Positions 42,646 to 51,829 of a stretch of 64,000 nt of DNA are shown here, in pieces. Position numbers and translations under genes: made by a program. Position 1 is the first letter of the stretch; the number at the start of each line of letters is the position of its first letter. This stretch comes from Desulfoscipio gibsoniae DSM 7213. Lineage in GTDB: Bacteria > Bacillota > Desulfotomaculia > Desulfotomaculales > Desulfallaceae. Below the pieces are notes generated by a model, which was given only the letters and a program-made list of their open reading frames with translations, ran no database searches and was not told the DNA's origin. Location: assembly GCF_000233715.2 (NCBI RefSeq), contig NC_021184.1, positions 3,062,001-3,126,000 on the forward strand, given 5' to 3'.

Positions 42646-44427
42646 TTAATCCTGATTTAATCGGTATTTACTAATTTTTCGGTAAATAGTAGCCCGGCTA
42701 ATGCCCAGTGCAGCCGCAGCGCGCGTTTTACCCTCCTCTGACCAACCATATAGATTAAGTGCTCCATTGATGGCTTCTTTTTCCAAACATTTAAGTGGCT
42801 TAATCTCCATTGTGTTCACCGGCATAGAACTGTTTTCATGGTGGCGCAGACGAGGAGGAAGACTATCAGGTTCAATTACTGTCCCTTCTTCCAAATTAAT
42901 GGCATATTCAACCGCATTGATCAACTCTCTGATATTGCCCGGCCAGTGATAATCCAGACACAGTTTCAGCGCCCCTTCGCTAAAGCCTGTAATATTCTTT
43001 TGTAACAGCCCGGCAAACCGGTGTCTGTAATGTTCCAGCAGTGCGGGTATATCATCCCGGCGCTCTCTCAGCGGTGGCAGCACCAATGGAATAACGCTTA
43101 GACGGTAGAAAAGATCCTCACGGAAGCTTCCCCGGCGCACCATTTCCTGCAAATCGCTGTTGGTGGCAGCAATTACCCGAATATCCACATGTATAAGCCG
43201 CGTGCCGCCAACCCGTTCAATCTGTCTTTCCTGCAGCACACGCAGCAGCTTGGCTTGTAGATAAAGGGACATATTGCCGATCTCGTCGAGAAAAACAGTG
43301 CCGCCATTGGCCAGTTCAAATTTACCTGGTTTACCACCGCGCCTAGCACCGGTAAAGGCACCCTCCTCATAGCCAAAAAGTTCGCTTTCCAGCAAATGCT
43401 CGGGTATGGCCCCGCAATTTATGGGCATAAAGGGTTTATGTCCATGCGGCCCGGCGCTATGGATGGCCCGCGCAAAAACTTCTTTACCCGTGCCGCTTTC
43501 GCCCAATATAAGCACAGTGGAGTTACTGCGGGCTATTTTTTGGGCTTTGTTTTTTACTTCACGAATGGCTTTACTTTCGCCAATAATATCATTGAAATTA
43601 AGCATTTCTTGGGTGGTGACGATTTGATAGGCCAGTCTCTGGGCCTCTCGAAAATCCCTAAAAGTGGCCACCACCCCTGCACAAGTTCCTTCTCCGGAAC
43701 GTACGGGCCGGGCGGTAATCAAAAGGTGGTGTCTTTTACTACGGGCGTTGACAAAGTATTCACGGGAATTAAACCCCTTGCCCTTTTTAAGCACTTGCAG
43801 CAATGGCATATCCTCAAAAATCCGCTGTATCGGCTGTCCCAGCAGCTGATCCTTAGGCATACCAAACATTTTCTCCGCGGATCGGTTACAATGCGTAATA
43901 ATCCCGTGCTCATTAATAGCCAGGACACCTTCATAAACGGCATCCACCACCGCTTCCAGTCTGCCGGCCATAACAATTTTATCTTTAAGCATTTCCCGCT
44001 CCATAATTTTACCGGAGATTAGGTCAGCCATCCGACCCACAAAATCAATTAATGTTTCTGTGTTATTGTTCAAAGTTTGTTTTTGCTCTTCATTAAAAGC
44101 TACCAGGCTGATGGTGCCAAGCACTCTATCTTCCACAGAGATGGGATAAACAATATAAGCCCGGTAAAAGCAGGTGCCCGAAAGCGAGCAGGATGAACAA
44201 AGGGAATGAAAACCAGGCTCATTGATGAACACATGCTTACCGGTTTGCAAAACATGCTTGTTAACCAGCCCCCGGAGCAAACGACTACCTACATCGGCCC
44301 GCACCTGACCGGTACCCGCCACCCGTACCAGGTTGGCGTTAATTATCTCCACTTCAACTTTTAAAGCAGCGGCAATAGCATCGGATACCCGCTGTTCCAT
44401 TTCTCTGGCCTGCATCAAGCTGAGCAT
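42646..44427 (-). CDS. Sigma-54-dependent activator with Cys-containing sensor and PAS domains
   Basis: From ATG 44427 (GGGGG 9 bases upstream) the protein has 593 residues; a longer upstream frame lacks a ribosome site. The N-terminal sensor domain (about 10-165) contains the cluster CSSCSLSGTC, suggesting metal or redox sensing. A PAS domain follows (about 170-280), then the AAA+ domain with GESGTGKE, EEGAFTGARR and Walker B TVFLDEIGN, and a Fis-type HTH (EEGKTRAAAALGISRATIYR). There is no receiver domain, so it is controlled by ligand, not phosphorylation. It lies 193 bp beyond korC; the korDABC promoter is of the -24/-12 type, making that operon a likely target. Confidence 0.88.
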   Translation of the reverse strand: MLSLMQAREMEQRVSDAIAAALKVEVEIINANLVRVAGTGQVRADVGSRLLRGLVNKHVLQTGKHVFINEPGFHSLCSSCSLSGTCFYRAYIVYPISVEDRVLGTISLVAFNEEQKQTLNNNTETLIDFVGRMADLISGKIMEREMLKDKIVMAGRLEAVVDAVYEGVLAINEHGIITHCNRSAEKMFGMPKDQLLGQPIQRIFEDMPLLQVLKKGKGFNSREYFVNARSKRHHLLITARPVRSGEGTCAGVVATFRDFREAQRLAYQIVTTQEMLNFNDIIGESKAIREVKNKAQKIARSNSTVLILGESGTGKEVFARAIHSAGPHGHKPFMPINCGAIPEHLLESELFGYEEGAFTGARRGGKPGKFELANGGTVFLDEIGNMSLYLQAKLLRVLQERQIERVGGTRLIHVDIRVIAATNSDLQEMVRRGSFREDLFYRLSVIPLVLPPLRERRDDIPALLEHYRHRFAGLLQKNITGFSEGALKLCLDYHWPGNIRELINAVEYAINLEEGTVIEPDSLPPRLRHHENSSMPVNTMEIKPLKCLEKEAINGALNLYGWSEEGKTRAAAALGISRATIYRKISKYRLNQD

Positions 44428-44620
44428 TGGTATAAACCCCCGAAATTTATTGAATAAGAAAAATGCCATTAGTTTAACTACTTTAGTTATACAAAAGCTA
44501 CAAAGCTTAGTTTTTTGAACAACAAAAGAGGAGGCTTTATCCATCGCCTCCCCCGCTTATTATTTATCATAAACCAGATACAAGCTATTTATCAATATAT
44601 TAAAAAGTGCTGTATAATCA

Positions 44621-45175
44621 TCAGTTTAAAACTTGCTCCGCCAGCTGCCAACCCAAATCCAGCGCCTTTTTATTTAACTCTTCAGTTCCCCGGGGCACGC
44701 GGGCAAGCAGCGCATCGGTTAAAGACTCCTGGGATACAACACCTGTAATTCTTGTCACTGCACCAAGGGCCACAACATTGGCCACCATCTCCCGTCCAAC
44801 CTGTTCCCGGGCCGCCCGGCTGATGGGTAGAGCATAAACAACGCCTTCCACAGCGGGCTGGTTATGCACATATGTGGAATCTATAATTAACACACCGTCT
44901 TTATCCAAATCTCTAACAAATTTATCACATGCTTCCTGGCTCATGGCCAGTAGTACATCCGGCCGGGCAACCCGGGGATAATCAATTTCCTCGTCACTGA
45001 TAATAACCTCGGACCGGCTGGCACCGCCACGGGCTTCCGGCCCATAAGACTGGGACTGTACTGAGTTCTTGCCGTCCCGGATAGCAGCATCTGCAATAAT
45101 GATACCAGCCATTATAAGACCTTGCCCCCCGCTACCGCTTAACCGAAGTTCTTTATTTTCACCCATAACCCTCAC
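44621..45175 (-). CDS. korC: 2-oxoacid:ferredoxin oxidoreductase, gamma subunit
   Basis: The 184-residue protein begins KELRLSGSGGQGLIMAGIII, the gamma-domain signature (GxGGQG), and includes QSQSYGPEARGGASRSEVII. It is the last gene of korD-korA-korB-korC on the minus strand, 5 bp after korB. The ribosome site is GGGGGTGAGGGTT. In these complexes the gamma subunit helps bind CoA. Confidence 0.9.
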   Translation of the reverse strand: MRVMGENKELRLSGSGGQGLIMAGIIIADAAIRDGKNSVQSQSYGPEARGGASRSEVIISDEEIDYPRVARPDVLLAMSQEACDKFVRDLDKDGVLIIDSTYVHNQPAVEGVVYALPISRAAREQVGREMVANVVALGAVTRITGVVSQESLTDALLARVPRGTEELNKKALDLGWQLAEQVLN

Positions 45176-45180
45176 CCCCG

Positions 45181-46029
45181 TTAAGTACCCTTGAGCGGGG
45201 CTATCATACCGCCACCTGTTTTTTGACTAATCCCATCGACTAACTGCTGATACACCGCAGTGTATTCGGGGCTTGCCTGGCTATGCAAACGGCCTATAAT
45301 TATTTTCCCGGCCAACTCATTTGAATCCATTTTCTCTGCTTTTTGCACCAGTACTGCATTTTCCTTTTGCCACAGCAGCATTTCCAACCCGCCCTTCATG
45401 CTGTTGCGCCTACCGTATGCCGTGGGACAAGCGGTGATAGCTTCAATCAGACTGAAACCTCTGTTTTTAATGCCCTCTACAATTAGCTCGGAAAGCAAAC
45501 CACTGTGATAAGTGGTACTTCTGCCCACATAACTGGCACCAGCGACGCGGGCCAATTCCGCTATATCGAAATTTGGTTCAATAACTCCATATGGCGCGGT
45601 GGTGGCTTTTTTATGCACCGGCGTCATTGGTGAAAACTGTCCCCCGGTCATGCCGTAAATGTTGTTGTTAAAAAGCAATACTGTTAAATCAATATTTCGC
45701 CGGGCTGCATGTATAAAATGGTTGCCGCCAATGGCGGTGGCATCTCCGTCTCCAGTGATTACAATTACATTCAGTTCCGGACGGGCCATTTTTATACCCG
45801 TGGCATAGGCCAGTGCCCGCCCGTGGGTTGTATGCAGCGTGTTAAAATCAAGGTAACCCACCGCCCTTGAGGAACACCCAATGCCACCTACAATCACCGC
45901 GCGGTCCTGATTCAGATCAAGCTTTTTTATGGCCCTCAACAAAGAGCCCAATACAATGCCGTTGCCACAACCAGGGCACCAAATATGAGGAAATTTTTCC
46001 ATTCGCAGGTAACGTTCCAATCCCCGCAT
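45181..46029 (-). CDS. korB: 2-oxoacid:ferredoxin oxidoreductase, beta (TPP-binding) subunit
   Basis: The protein of 282 residues is counted from ATG 46029, one base after the korA stop and behind GGAGGTGG; a longer frame would overlap korA. It has HIWCPGCGNG, with the cluster-ligand cysteines, the TPP/Mg site GDGDATAIGGNHFIHAARRN and NNNIYGMTGGQFSP. It decarboxylates the 2-oxoacid at thiamine diphosphate and passes electrons to ferredoxin. The sequence best fits the KGOR (2-oxoglutarate) group, though branched-chain acids cannot be excluded. Confidence 0.91.
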   Translation of the reverse strand: MRGLERYLRMEKFPHIWCPGCGNGIVLGSLLRAIKKLDLNQDRAVIVGGIGCSSRAVGYLDFNTLHTTHGRALAYATGIKMARPELNVIVITGDGDATAIGGNHFIHAARRNIDLTVLLFNNNIYGMTGGQFSPMTPVHKKATTAPYGVIEPNFDIAELARVAGASYVGRSTTYHSGLLSELIVEGIKNRGFSLIEAITACPTAYGRRNSMKGGLEMLLWQKENAVLVQKAEKMDSNELAGKIIIGRLHSQASPEYTAVYQQLVDGISQKTGGGMIAPLKGT

Positions 46030-46030
46030 G

Positions 46031-47173
46031 CTAAACCACCTCCTGGATGGCCGCAAGTATATCACCGGGCTCAATTAACTCACCATGCACACGGTGCAAC
46101 CCCCGGACCTGTGTAAGATTCCGAACCACCCGTTCCACTTCCAACCGGTATTGGCCAAGGTTCATTTCCGGCACAATGATGGTATGTGCCCGCCGGGCTA
46201 TTTCCAGCACTCGTTGTTCAGGGAACGGCCAAAGGGTAAGCGGGCGGTATAATCCTGCCTTGATGCCCTTTTGCCGGGCTTCTTTTACCGCGTGGCGGGC
46301 AGGGCGGGCCGAACAGCCGTAGGCCAGCACCACCACCTGAGCGTCTTCTAAATAAAATGCATCGTCAAGTATAATATCGGCTAAATGATAATTAATTTTA
46401 TTATGCAAGCGCTGCAGCAGATTTTCCACCACCTCAGGATCACTGGTGGGCATACCCTGTTCATCATGAGCCAGGCCGGTAACGTGATAGCGATAGCCGT
46501 CTCCAAAACTAGCCATAGGAGGGACCCCGTTCTCATCCGGACGATAGGGTAAATAACCTGCCGCATTGGAAGCAGGGACCAAACGGTTGATTATTTGCAT
46601 TTCACCGGTGCTGGGTAAAACCACCTTTTCCCGCAGGTGACCCACCACTTCATCCATAAGCAATATAACCGGCACCCGGTATTTTTCAGCCAGGTTTACT
46701 GCCCGCACCGTTAGGTCAAATACTTCCCGCACCGAAGCAGGACTAAGCACAATAACGGGATGATCGCCATGGGTACCCCAGCGGGCCTGCATTACGTCCC
46801 CCTGGGCAGGTGCTGTGGGCATACCTGTGCTGGGACCACTGCGCTGGACGTTGATAATGACGCAGGGTACCTCGGCCATGGCGGCAAAGCCAATATTCTC
46901 CTGCATTAAGGAAAATCCCGGCCCACTGGTGGCTGTCATGGACTTTAGGCCTGCCAGCGATGCACCAATTACCGCAGCCAAACTAGCCAGTTCATCTTCC
47001 ATTTGCATAAACTTACCGCCCATCCGCGGTAGGCGTTCTGCCATAATTTCTGCGATCTCCGTTGACGGAGTAATAGGATAACCTGCAAAAAAACGCACCC
47101 CGGCCACCAATGCCCCTTCGGCCACTGCCTCGTTTCCTTGCATCAACCGGGCCATTTCAACCATTTGGCTCAT
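46031..47173 (-). CDS. korA: 2-oxoacid:ferredoxin oxidoreductase, alpha subunit
   Basis: The 380-residue protein has the pyrimidine-binding domain FAGYPITPSTEIAEIM, MEDELASLAAVIGASLAG with the conserved Glu, TSGPGFSLMQENIG and the GDVMQARWGTHGDH block typical of KorA/VorB subunits. The C-terminal domain (VVVLAYGCSARPARHAVKEA) is the transketolase-C-like part. It is preceded by the ferredoxin subunit gene and overlaps the start signals of korB. Confidence 0.92.
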   Translation of the reverse strand: MSQMVEMARLMQGNEAVAEGALVAGVRFFAGYPITPSTEIAEIMAERLPRMGGKFMQMEDELASLAAVIGASLAGLKSMTATSGPGFSLMQENIGFAAMAEVPCVIINVQRSGPSTGMPTAPAQGDVMQARWGTHGDHPVIVLSPASVREVFDLTVRAVNLAEKYRVPVILLMDEVVGHLREKVVLPSTGEMQIINRLVPASNAAGYLPYRPDENGVPPMASFGDGYRYHVTGLAHDEQGMPTSDPEVVENLLQRLHNKINYHLADIILDDAFYLEDAQVVVLAYGCSARPARHAVKEARQKGIKAGLYRPLTLWPFPEQRVLEIARRAHTIIVPEMNLGQYRLEVERVVRNLTQVRGLHRVHGELIEPGDILAAIQEVV

Positions 47174-47276
47174 CTCAGCACCCCCCCTTCGGCCAGTTTT
47201 TTTATATCGGCTGCACCACCATAATTACATAAGCTAACATTTATTATAACCTATATTATTCCCGCTCCAATCTTCG

Positions 47277-47492
47277 CTACACTACATGAATAGAAATAGC
47301 CAATTCCGGGCAATGAATTTCACACTGACCACAGCCGATACAGGACGCCGGGTTAACTGACACAGCCTTATCCCGGTTATCCAACAATATTACTTTTTTC
47401 CCACAAAGAGCGGCACAAATACCGCAACCCTTGCACCATTGACGATTGATGTGTATTCCATAACTATTATATTGTCTTGCAGGCATTGCCAT
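47277..47492 (-). CDS. korD: 2-oxoacid:ferredoxin oxidoreductase, delta (ferredoxin-like) subunit
   Basis: The 71-residue protein starts at ATG 47492 behind GAAAGGAGTGG; an upstream in-frame start at 47573 would lie inside the promoter. It has two [4Fe-4S] motifs, CKGCGICAALCG and CIGCGQCEIHCP. It carries electrons from the TPP subunit to soluble ferredoxin. As first gene of the operon it follows the -24/-12 promoter at 47537-47552. Confidence 0.9.
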   Translation of the reverse strand: MAMPARQYNSYGIHINRQWCKGCGICAALCGKKVILLDNRDKAVSVNPASCIGCGQCEIHCPELAISIHVV

Positions 47493-47536
47493 ATATACCA
47501 CTCCTTTCACTTTTTCGGCGTTATAATTTATGTCAT

Positions 47537-47552
47537 TGCAATTCATATGCCA
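47537..47552 (-). promoter_or_regulatory. Sigma-54 (-24/-12) promoter of korDABC
   Basis: The minus strand reads TGGCATATGAATTGCA, with GG and GC 10 bases apart, 45 bp upstream of the korD start. The 22-bp element seen before the alcohol and aldehyde dehydrogenase genes is not present here, consistent with a different activator. Confidence 0.78.
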
Positions 47553-48068
47553 ATCACCGACCACGTCGTGCACAGGCTAATTAACTGCTTTTTAAATCAA
47601 CTAAGAGATAACAGGATGATAATTAACATCTCAACCTGATACTTTATCTTATTATCTTCAGTCTAACAGCACATATCTCAATTTGACACCGATCTCATTA
47701 TGATACCATAACCCTATATGGCCGATTATCACAGCTGCAAATAGCATAAAGTGATAAACCCTTTCTCACATAGATAATTTCATACCCAACCACCAACTAT
47801 GTCGTTAAGTTACTTATAATATAACACAAAAGACAACTGTTATCCTTTAACAAAAGACTACCACAGTTGCCTGTCTTATTATTTTGGGGTTAAAAAAGGA
47901 TAAACAGGTAAAGTACATAAAATTAAACATGAGACATAAGAGGTGATATAAAGGTACGCAAAGAAAGTATTTAAATGGTGCGTTGGTGGAGGTGTTGTAT
48001 TGAGGATATAAACTCAGTACAGCTCGCACTATAATTTTATACTATTAGTTAAAAAAGGAGGTTTCGTA
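47553..48068. other. Regulatory gap between korD and the cupin gene
   Basis: This 516-bp AT-rich divergent region has no supported gene. It should contain the enhancer of the korDABC promoter and the promoter of the cupin gene. A possible partner site is the CCATATAGGGTTATGGTATC stretch (minus strand, about 47703-47722), but nothing is certain. Confidence 0.4.
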
Positions 48069-48416
48069 ATGTTTCTGGACAGTGCTAAAAACATTAAGGA
48101 GATTCATGTAAACGCCCCGGGGGCGCTAAATGTAATCAAACAAACCCTGGTGGGTCCGGACCAGGGCTGGGCCGGGTGGGTGATGCGCCTGTTCACCGTT
48201 GCACCGGAGGGGCACACTCCCCGACATTCTCATTCCTGGCCGCATATCAACTACATTGTTAGCGGCGAAGGTATTATGTACCTGGACGGCCAGGAACATC
48301 CTGTAGAACCCGGTTATACGGCGTATATTCCCGGCGGCACGGAGCACCAGTTTATTAACCGCGGGCATCAGGACTTTGTTTTAATCTGCATCGTACCGGA
48401 AGAGGGCGACGTATAA
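48069..48416 (+). CDS. Small cupin-domain protein
   Basis: The 115-residue single-domain cupin has the two metal-binding motifs: PRHSHSWPHINYIVSGEGIM (His residues and Glu) and PGGTEHQFINRGHQDF. The ATG 48069 lies behind AAAGGAGG. Such proteins can be isomerases, dioxygenases, metal sensors or sugar-binding units; the substrate is not evident. Its last 49 bases overlap the 3' end of the DUF1287 gene on the other strand. Confidence 0.8.
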   Translation: MFLDSAKNIKEIHVNAPGALNVIKQTLVGPDQGWAGWVMRLFTVAPEGHTPRHSHSWPHINYIVSGEGIMYLDGQEHPVEPGYTAYIPGGTEHQFINRGHQDFVLICIVPEEGDV

Positions 48417-49180
48417 TCAACCGGAGGATAACGGAAGTGGCCTATAATTTCCCATTTGGCCAAACAATCTTCTTCCCTGGCCATGCCGGCGTTATGAATG
48501 GCCAGGGGCACACCCTTTCTATTTCTACGGTCGCTGATTATACCACAGTGTTCCAGACCGTTGGGAAACCGCCAGTAGACCACGTCACCCCATTGCCAGG
48601 TTGATAAATCATCCCCCTCGACCAGAAGAGGAAGAGATTGCCCGTACCTGGTAAAAAACCTCATTTGATTGGGTACGCGGCGGTGATCAATATTGGTATC
48701 CGGGCCCTGTAAACCCCAGTTTTGTGGATACAGCTCAAAATAATCACGCATGTCCTCGTGAATAAGTTTCTGCAAATCAATGCCCCCATGGCGGAAAGCC
48801 CGCACCACCACATCGGTGCAGGCCCCGCCTTCGGGTGGTACATCACCGCCCGGGTAATCTATTTTAAGGTAAGAAGCATCATATATCACTTTCCGGACTA
48901 CTTCCTGCCTGGCACCAAGGACTACCAAATCATAGACATTTCGTTCCTCAGATGGTTTTTCCTCCACAGGTGAAGGGCCCAGCGTCTGAATCAGCGGTCT
49001 ATGGGCCTGTTCCTGCCGATGAGAATCAATTCCGCATCCTGCAGTTGACCAAATAAGAGCCAGTAACACTAGACATAAAACAGCACGCATTGCAACACCG
49101 CTATTTATCGTGCCGCCGGTCCCCAGACTAAAGCTGGTTAATATCAATTGATTTTTCTTTTTTACGTGTATCACTTTCAT
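48368..49180 (-). CDS. DUF1287-family lipoprotein
   Basis: The protein of about 270 residues has a possible lipoprotein signal (LCLVLLALIWSTAGCGID) that begins about 30 residues after the ATG at 49180; an internal ATG at 49090 would give a normal signal peptide. The mature part is a DUF1287 domain: KIDYPGGDVPPEGGACTDVV with the conserved Cys, DTNIDHRRVPNQMRFFTRYG and HCGIISDRR, a papain/NlpC-like cysteine and histidine arrangement. The ATG at 49180 overlaps the upstream sigma-like gene by one base, implying coupled translation. Confidence 0.78.
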   Translation of the reverse strand: MKVIHVKKKNQLILTSFSLGTGGTINSGVAMRAVLCLVLLALIWSTAGCGIDSHRQEQAHRPLIQTLGPSPVEEKPSEERNVYDLVVLGARQEVVRKVIYDASYLKIDYPGGDVPPEGGACTDVVVRAFRHGGIDLQKLIHEDMRDYFELYPQNWGLQGPDTNIDHRRVPNQMRFFTRYGQSLPLLVEGDDLSTWQWGDVVYWRFPNGLEHCGIISDRRNRKGVPLAIHNAGMAREEDCLAKWEIIGHFRYPPVDYTSPSSGTMQIKTKS

Positions 49181-49746
49181 CACCTAAACTCCATCGCCCT
49201 TGCCCGTTTAGGCGGATTTTTCGATGGAGACGAAACGTTCAATACTTTCCGCAGGGACCACCTTCCTGCAGATAGCAAACATGCCACATCTGTTTTATCC
49301 AACTCGGTTAAATCAGCTATTTCAGAATAGGTCAGACCCAATGTATCCCGCAATACCACCAGCAGCCTTTCCAAGGGCGGCAAGCACAGCAACGCCTCTT
49401 GCATCTGCAATCCACTGCGAGAGTATTCATAAGTTGTCATTGAAGCGTATGTATGGTCCTGTTCACATACCAATGTGGTTTTATTTATAAATGCAGAACA
49501 TAAAGCTTTAAAAACAGAATTAACATTTATATTTTTATTCCGGTTAAATAACTGAACTATGCCCTTGAATAACTTGTTGCACCCTTGTCGACCCTGCGGG
49601 TTCAAGGTACAAACGGATGCTTCGATAAGCTTGGCAGTCAGTCGGTGGTTACCTGTCAACCTGTAACAAGTAGTATATAGCAGTTTGAATATTTCATCGG
49701 GTGATTTAACTGCGTCAAAAACCCCGCTTGTTCCCGACATAACCAC
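49180..49746 (-). CDS. Sigma-70-like (ECF-type region 4) protein
   Basis: The 188-residue protein has a C-terminal sigma region-4-like helix-turn-helix: ALLCLPPLERLLVVLRDTLG followed by LTYSEIADLTELDKTDVACL. The N-terminal half has weak resemblance to region 2 (YTTCYRLTGNHRLTAKLIEA). It may be a degenerate ECF sigma factor or a regulator with a sigma-like DNA-binding domain. Its stop overlaps the start of the DUF1287 lipoprotein gene, which may be its regulatory partner. Confidence 0.65.
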   Translation of the reverse strand: MVMSGTSGVFDAVKSPDEIFKLLYTTCYRLTGNHRLTAKLIEASVCTLNPQGRQGCNKLFKGIVQLFNRNKNINVNSVFKALCSAFINKTTLVCEQDHTYASMTTYEYSRSGLQMQEALLCLPPLERLLVVLRDTLGLTYSEIADLTELDKTDVACLLSAGRWSLRKVLNVSSPSKNPPKRARAMEFR

Positions 49747-50184
49747 TCCTCCCTCTTACTATCCGCATTATAAAATCTATTGGCTAAGATATGGACAAAG
49801 CAATAGTAGCCATTACCCCATAAAGTTAATACGTACCTCCAGTGTTTTTAAAGGTTACCAAGGTCTTGTATCATTACCATAATTAATCAAATACACTTTC
49901 GCAAGAAGCTACGTTGAAAAGATAAGTTTTATTGCTAATGGTATTTGCCAGTATAAACGATCACCTGTAAGTTTAAACACATCTAACCACAAAAAGATGA
50001 CAGCAATGTAAAAAAATATTTAAAATAAAATAATTAAGGCTCAAAAAATTGCCGTTCGGCGTTAAAAGTTACCCACAAGAATTCACAAAGCATGATTTCC
50101 ATAATTTATTTAAAACCCTTCCCCGGCTAAGCAGGGAAGGGTTTTTGATTAATCTTTCAACTTTCAACACCCGGCACCAATTGC
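49747..50184. other. Gap before the pyr operon end
   Basis: No gene is supported. It contains the pyr operon terminator (50111-50146) and a short repeated string TTTCAACACCCGGCACCA near 50163-50180, also seen at 53095-53113 and inverted at 60748-60763. Confidence 0.5.
50111..50146 (-). terminator. Terminator of the pyr operon
   Basis: On the minus strand AAACCCTTCCC and GGGAAGGGTTT form an 11-bp stem around TGCTTAGCCG; AAATAAAT follows. It lies 39 bp beyond pyrF. Confidence 0.75.
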
Positions 50185-50892
50185 TTATATTTCATCTAGT
50201 ATAGCTGCAACCGCAGCAATCCGGTCTGTGGCCCCGGTCACCGGGCGCCCCACCACCAGATGACTGGCACCTGCCTTGACGGCCTCTCCCGGTGTCATTA
50301 CCCGGCGCTGGTCGCCCAGCTGAGCTCCGGCAGGGCGAATGCCGGGGGTAATGATTGTAAAATCCGGCCCACAGGTATCGCGCACCAGCTTAATTTCCTG
50401 AGGTGAACAAACCACGCCATCCAAACCCGATTCCCGGGCCAGCAGTGCCCAGGATCGCACCCGTTCCTCAATTTCACCCGTAAAACCCATATCCCGGTGA
50501 TACGTCTCCCGGTCAATACTGGTGAGCACGGTCACCGCCACCACCAGCGGGGCCGGTATACCCAACCGGTCGGCTTCTTCCCGGGCGGATGCACCTGCGG
50601 CCCGCAGCATGGCACCGCCCCCGGAGGCGTGTACATTGATTATAGAGGCCCCGGAACGCACCAGCACCCGGGCGGCCCTCCCCACGGTGTTTGGTATATC
50701 GTGCAGTTTCAGGTCCAGGAAAACTTGCGTCCCTGCGGCCACTATCTCTTGGACGATCTCGATACCGGCCCCGTAAAACAATTCCATCCCTACTTTAAAA
50801 AATCCCACATGCCCGGCCAGTTCGCCCACCAACTCAAGCGCCTTTTCCTGTGTGTCCACGTCCAGGGCAACGATTAATTTATCCTTTGACAA
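50185..50892 (-). CDS. pyrF: Orotidine 5'-phosphate decarboxylase
   Basis: The 235-residue protein starts at TTG 50892 behind GGAG (9-base spacing); a longer frame would overlap pyrD. It has the active-site block FLDLKLHDIPNTVGRAA (DxKxxD), IVALDVDTQEKAL near the N-terminus and the phosphate loop TPGIRPAG with VVGRPVTGA. It catalyses the final step of UMP synthesis. It is the last gene of the operon, overlapping signals with pyrD upstream. Confidence 0.94.
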   Translation of the reverse strand: MSKDKLIVALDVDTQEKALELVGELAGHVGFFKVGMELFYGAGIEIVQEIVAAGTQVFLDLKLHDIPNTVGRAARVLVRSGASIINVHASGGGAMLRAAGASAREEADRLGIPAPLVVAVTVLTSIDRETYHRDMGFTGEIEERVRSWALLARESGLDGVVCSPQEIKLVRDTCGPDFTIITPGIRPAGAQLGDQRRVMTPGEAVKAGASHLVVGRPVTGATDRIAAVAAILDEI

Positions 50893-50899
50893 TTCTATA

Positions 50900-51829
50900 T
50901 CACTCCTTGTTTGGGTACCGCTGGGCCAATCCAACCAGTTCACTGATATCGACAAAACCGTGATCGATCATATATTGCTCAATACCTTCCACAACATCCA
51001 GGGTAGCCCGTGGATTGACGAAATTGCCGGTGCCCACCGCCACCGCCGTAGCTCCGGCCAGGATAAACTCCAGGGCATCCCGAGCAGTCATAATTCCCCC
51101 CATACCCAGTATGGGCAGAAGAGGCAGCGCCCGGTGCACCTGCCAAACCGCCCGCACCGCCACCGGGCGCACTGCCGGGCCGCTTAACCCGCCGGTAATA
51201 TTGCCCAGCACCGGCCTGCGCCTGTCCACATCAATAGCCATACCTAACAGGGTATTAATCATAGACAGCGCGTCTGCGCCGGCTCCGGCCACCGCCTCGG
51301 CCATAGTTACCAAATCCGTTACGTTGGGGGACAGCTTGACGATAACGGGCAAACCAGCAGACGCCTTGACCGCCCGGGTCACCTCTGCCGCCGTGTAGGG
51401 ATCACTGCCGAACTGAATGCCTCCTTTTTTAACGTTGGGGCATGATATATTGACTTCCAATCCAGCTACGCCGGGGACACTGTCCAGACGGCGTGCCACT
51501 TGCGCATAATCCTCCACCGTATCACCGGCAATGTTTACGATCACCGGCACTCCAAGCGCGGCCAGCCGGGGCATAATTTCCTCCGCCACCCGCTCTACGC
51601 CCGGGTTCTGCAGCCCAATGGCATTGAGCATCCCCGAAGGTGTTTCGGCAATGCGCGGCGGCGGGTTGCCCAACCGGGGTTTAAGCGTGGTGCCTTTAAC
51701 AATAATCGCCCCCAGACGTTGCAAAGCAACGTATGGCTGGTATTCCAAACCAAAACCGAAGGTACCGGAAGCCGTGGTCACAGGATTATTCATACTAATG
51801 CCCCCGAGGTTAACCGCCATATTCATCAC
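50900..51829 (-). CDS. pyrD: Dihydroorotate dehydrogenase, class 1B catalytic subunit
   Basis: The 309-residue FMN enzyme has [25 protein letters not shown], the active-site Cys in [14 protein letters not shown] and the FMN-phosphate loop [15 protein letters not shown]. Presence of pyrK beside it marks the NAD-linked class 1B (PyrD2K2) type. The start overlaps pyrK by 4 bases (ATGA), giving translational coupling. Confidence 0.95.
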   Translation of the reverse strand: MMNMAVNLGGISMNNPVTTASGTFGFGLEYQPYVALQRLGAIIVKGTTLKPRLGNPPPRIAETPSGMLNAIGLQNPGVERVAEEIMPRLAALGVPVIVNIAGDTVEDYAQVARRLDSVPGVAGLEVNISCPNVKKGGIQFGSDPYTAAEVTRAVKASAGLPVIVKLSPNVTDLVTMAEAVAGAGADALSMINTLLGMAIDVDRRRPVLGNITGGLSGPAVRPVAVRAVWQVHRALPLLPILGMGGIMTARDALEFILAGATAVAVGTGNFVNPRATLDVVEGIEQYMIDHGFVDISELVGLAQRYPNKE

